Below are positions 6,461 to 7,682 of a stretch of 7,682 bases of DNA, in pieces. The notes beneath the pieces are model-generated. The model did not search any database. It was not told the DNA's origin and was given only the letters and a program-made list of their open reading frames with translations. Position numbers and translations under genes: made by a program. The DNA comes from an uncultured Spirochaetaceae bacterium (lineage in GTDB: Bacteria > Spirochaetota > Spirochaetia > Treponematales > UBA12059), in contig CALKWG010000153.1 in the NCBI GenBank assembly GCA_938004315.1, forward strand, positions 1-7,682, given 5' to 3'. Numbering within the stretch: the first letter of the stretch is position 1; the number at the start of each line of letters is the position of its first letter.

Positions 6461-7682
6461 ACAGCACCACCCCTATCGTCTTCATGAAGATGTGCAGGTC
6501 CAGCCAGAGGGACCAGCTCTGTATGTAGTAGATGTCCAGGGCCACGCGCTCGTCGTAGTCCAGCTCGGAGCGCCCCGAGACCTGCCAGAGCCCGGACAGG
6601 CCCGGCAGCACGCTGGAGAAAGTCGAGTAGTACTCGCCGTACTTAGGCACCTCGTCCGTGATGATGGGCCGCGGGCCTATGAGGCTCATCTCGCCTAAGA
6701 GCACGTTCCATAGCTGCGGCAGCTCGTCCAGGCTGGTCTTGCGTAAGAAGGCGCCGATCTTGGTCACCCGGGGATCGTTCTTGAGCTTAAAGTTAGCCTC
6801 CCACTCGGCCCGGGCCGCCGGGTCGCGCTCCAGGAGCTCCTTAAGGACGCGCTGGGAGTCACGCACCATGGAGCGGAACTTCCAGGACTTGAAGGGCTTA
6901 CCGTCCTTGCCCAGGCGCGCGTGCCCGAAGAAGGCCGGCCCGGGGGACTCCAGCTTGATAAGGAGGGCGACGACCAGGACGAAGGGCGATATGAGGAGGC
7001 CGATGAGGAGGCTAAGGATCAGGTCCAGGACGCGCTTGACGACGCGGTTGGCCGGCAGGAGCAGTTTCTGGCTGGACGACAGGCCCAGCACGCCGTCGAA
7101 GTCGCGCACGCTCATCCAGAGGTTGGTCATGCCGAAGAAATCGGGGATGAGCACGTGGTAGCGGAAGGCCGAGACGCTGGCGCCCATGATGCGCGAGAGG
7201 CGCTGGCGCTCCACCCCCGGCATGGCCACGATGGCGGTGCGCACGCGCAGGGCGGCGGCCAGCTCGGGACCCAGGCCCGTGTCGTGCAGGATGGGCACGC
7301 CGGCGTAGGCCTCGCCCACGGACGGCTCGTCGTCCAGCATGGCCACGGCGCGGTAGCCTATCCAGGAGTGCTTGCGCAGCCGGTCTACCACCATGCGGCC
7401 GGTGCGGCCGGCGCCGAAGATGACGGCGGGCACGCCCCACCAGCCGGCCTTGCTGCAGAGCGCGCGGGCCAGGTTGCGGCCGACCACCAGGCCCGGCACG
7501 CTGACCAGCCAGGACAGGGCGAAGGCCACGGAGTACGGCGTTACCTGGCGCTCGTCCAGGTAGAGCGAGAGCACGATGCCCATGTGGCCGAAGAACGAGG
7601 CGATGCCGAAGCGCCTGAGCTCCTCGGCCGGGGCCAGGGCTATGCCGGGGTATAGGTGGATGCCGAAGAACACCGCGATGAA
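6441..7682 (-). CDS. wbaP: WbaP-type undecaprenyl-phosphate sugar-1-phosphate transferase (5' end outside window)
   Basis: This enzyme initiates the pathway by transferring a sugar-1-phosphate (galactose-1-P in the classic WbaP) from its UDP-sugar to undecaprenyl phosphate in the inner membrane. 413 residues are visible and the frame is open to the right edge; by family length roughly 50-65 N-terminal residues, including the first membrane helices, are missing. Counting from the GTG codon at 7673, HLYPGIALAPAEELRR (6-21) is the WbaP-typical loop before the last N-terminal helix. VIFGAGRTGRMVVDRL (84-99) is the degenerate nucleotide-binding-like domain. The catalytic half has the membrane re-entrant region (about 211-240), KFRSM (265-269), DPRVTKIGAFLRKTSLDELPQ (from 300, with the catalytic-type Asp316-Glu317 pair), MSLIGPRP (329-336), PGLSGLWQVSGRSE (357-370), and the family-typical terminal GKGAY. 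The GTG at 7673 is internal, not the true start. Sugar specificity is not certain. Confidence 0.92.
   Translation of the reverse strand, partial: FIAVFFGIHLYPGIALAPAEELRRFGIASFFGHMGIVLSLYLDERQVTPYSVAFALSWLVSVPGLVVGRNLARALCSKAGWWGVPAVIFGAGRTGRMVVDRLRKHSWIGYRAVAMLDDEPSVGEAYAGVPILHDTGLGPELAAALRVRTAIVAMPGVERQRLSRIMGASVSAFRYHVLIPDFFGMTNLWMSVRDFDGVLGLSSSQKLLLPANRVVKRVLDLILSLLIGLLISPFVLVVALLIKLESPGPAFFGHARLGKDGKPFKSWKFRSMVRDSQRVLKELLERDPAARAEWEANFKLKNDPRVTKIGAFLRKTSLDELPQLWNVLLGEMSLIGPRPIITDEVPKYGEYYSTFSSVLPGLSGLWQVSGRSELDYDERVALDIYYIQSWSLWLDLHIFMKTIGVVLYGKGAY
6470..6474 (-). promoter_or_regulatory. Ribosome-binding site for the DUF6675-like gene
   Basis: AGGGG on the minus strand lies 9 bases before the ATG at 6460, inside the wbaP coding region. 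It supports this start over any later in-frame start, and the signal peptide begins exactly there. Confidence 0.6.

Noticed and set aside
6921..7655. Plus-strand open frame of 244 codons opposite wbaP
   Set aside because: The product is rich in Asp, Gly, His and Ala with no domain, and lies antisense to a highly conserved WbaP coding sequence.
7671..7673. GTG at the right edge as the start of the WbaP-like gene
   Set aside because: The frame stays open to the window edge (codons for Phe-Ile-Ala precede it), and the protein would lack the N-terminal membrane helices of the family, so this Val is internal.

Overview
The window is one tightly packed run of genes, all read from the minus strand. 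Transcription therefore enters at the right edge and leaves at the left edge. It reads as part of a surface or extracellular polysaccharide assembly operon. In transcription order the genes are: a WbaP-type polyprenyl-phosphate sugar-1-phosphate transferase (5' end outside the window); a secreted protein resembling the spirochaetal DUF6675 family; a GT4 (GT-B fold) glycosyltransferase; a signal-peptide-bearing outer-membrane beta-barrel candidate resembling Wzi; an EpsG/Wzy-like multi-spanning membrane protein; two GT2 (GT-A fold) glycosyltransferases; and the first 50 codons of what may be a GNAT-type acyltransferase (cut by the left edge).

Every junction is an overlap or a gap of 1 to 6 bases. 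There is 20 bp of overlap between wbaP and the DUF6675-like gene, a 4 bp ATGA overlap and a 4 bp GTGA overlap. No stretch of non-coding DNA is long enough to hold a promoter or terminator, and none was seen. This points to one polycistronic, translationally coupled message. No RNA genes, CRISPR arrays, insertion sequences or long repeats were found.

By family knowledge the genes fit a Wzx/Wzy-type route. The WbaP-like enzyme loads the first sugar phosphate onto undecaprenyl phosphate. The GT4 and two GT2 enzymes add further sugars on the cytoplasmic face, and the EpsG-like protein would polymerise repeat units. The barrel protein would act at the outer membrane, and the DUF6675-like protein in the periplasm or envelope. 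A flippase (Wzx), a chain-length regulator (Wzz/Wzc) and an export channel (Wza) are not in the window and may lie outside it.

The DNA is very G+C-rich (by eye about two thirds or more). The host is diderm, judging by the outer-membrane barrel candidate. The DUF6675-like protein and the style of the Wzi-like protein hint at a high-GC spirochaete (Treponematales or relatives), but this is inference from remembered family distribution. Codon use has one oddity: ATA is a common isoleucine codon despite the high G+C. Overall this is a recognisable polysaccharide locus. The least understood parts are the two exported proteins and their placement inside the glycosyltransferase operon.
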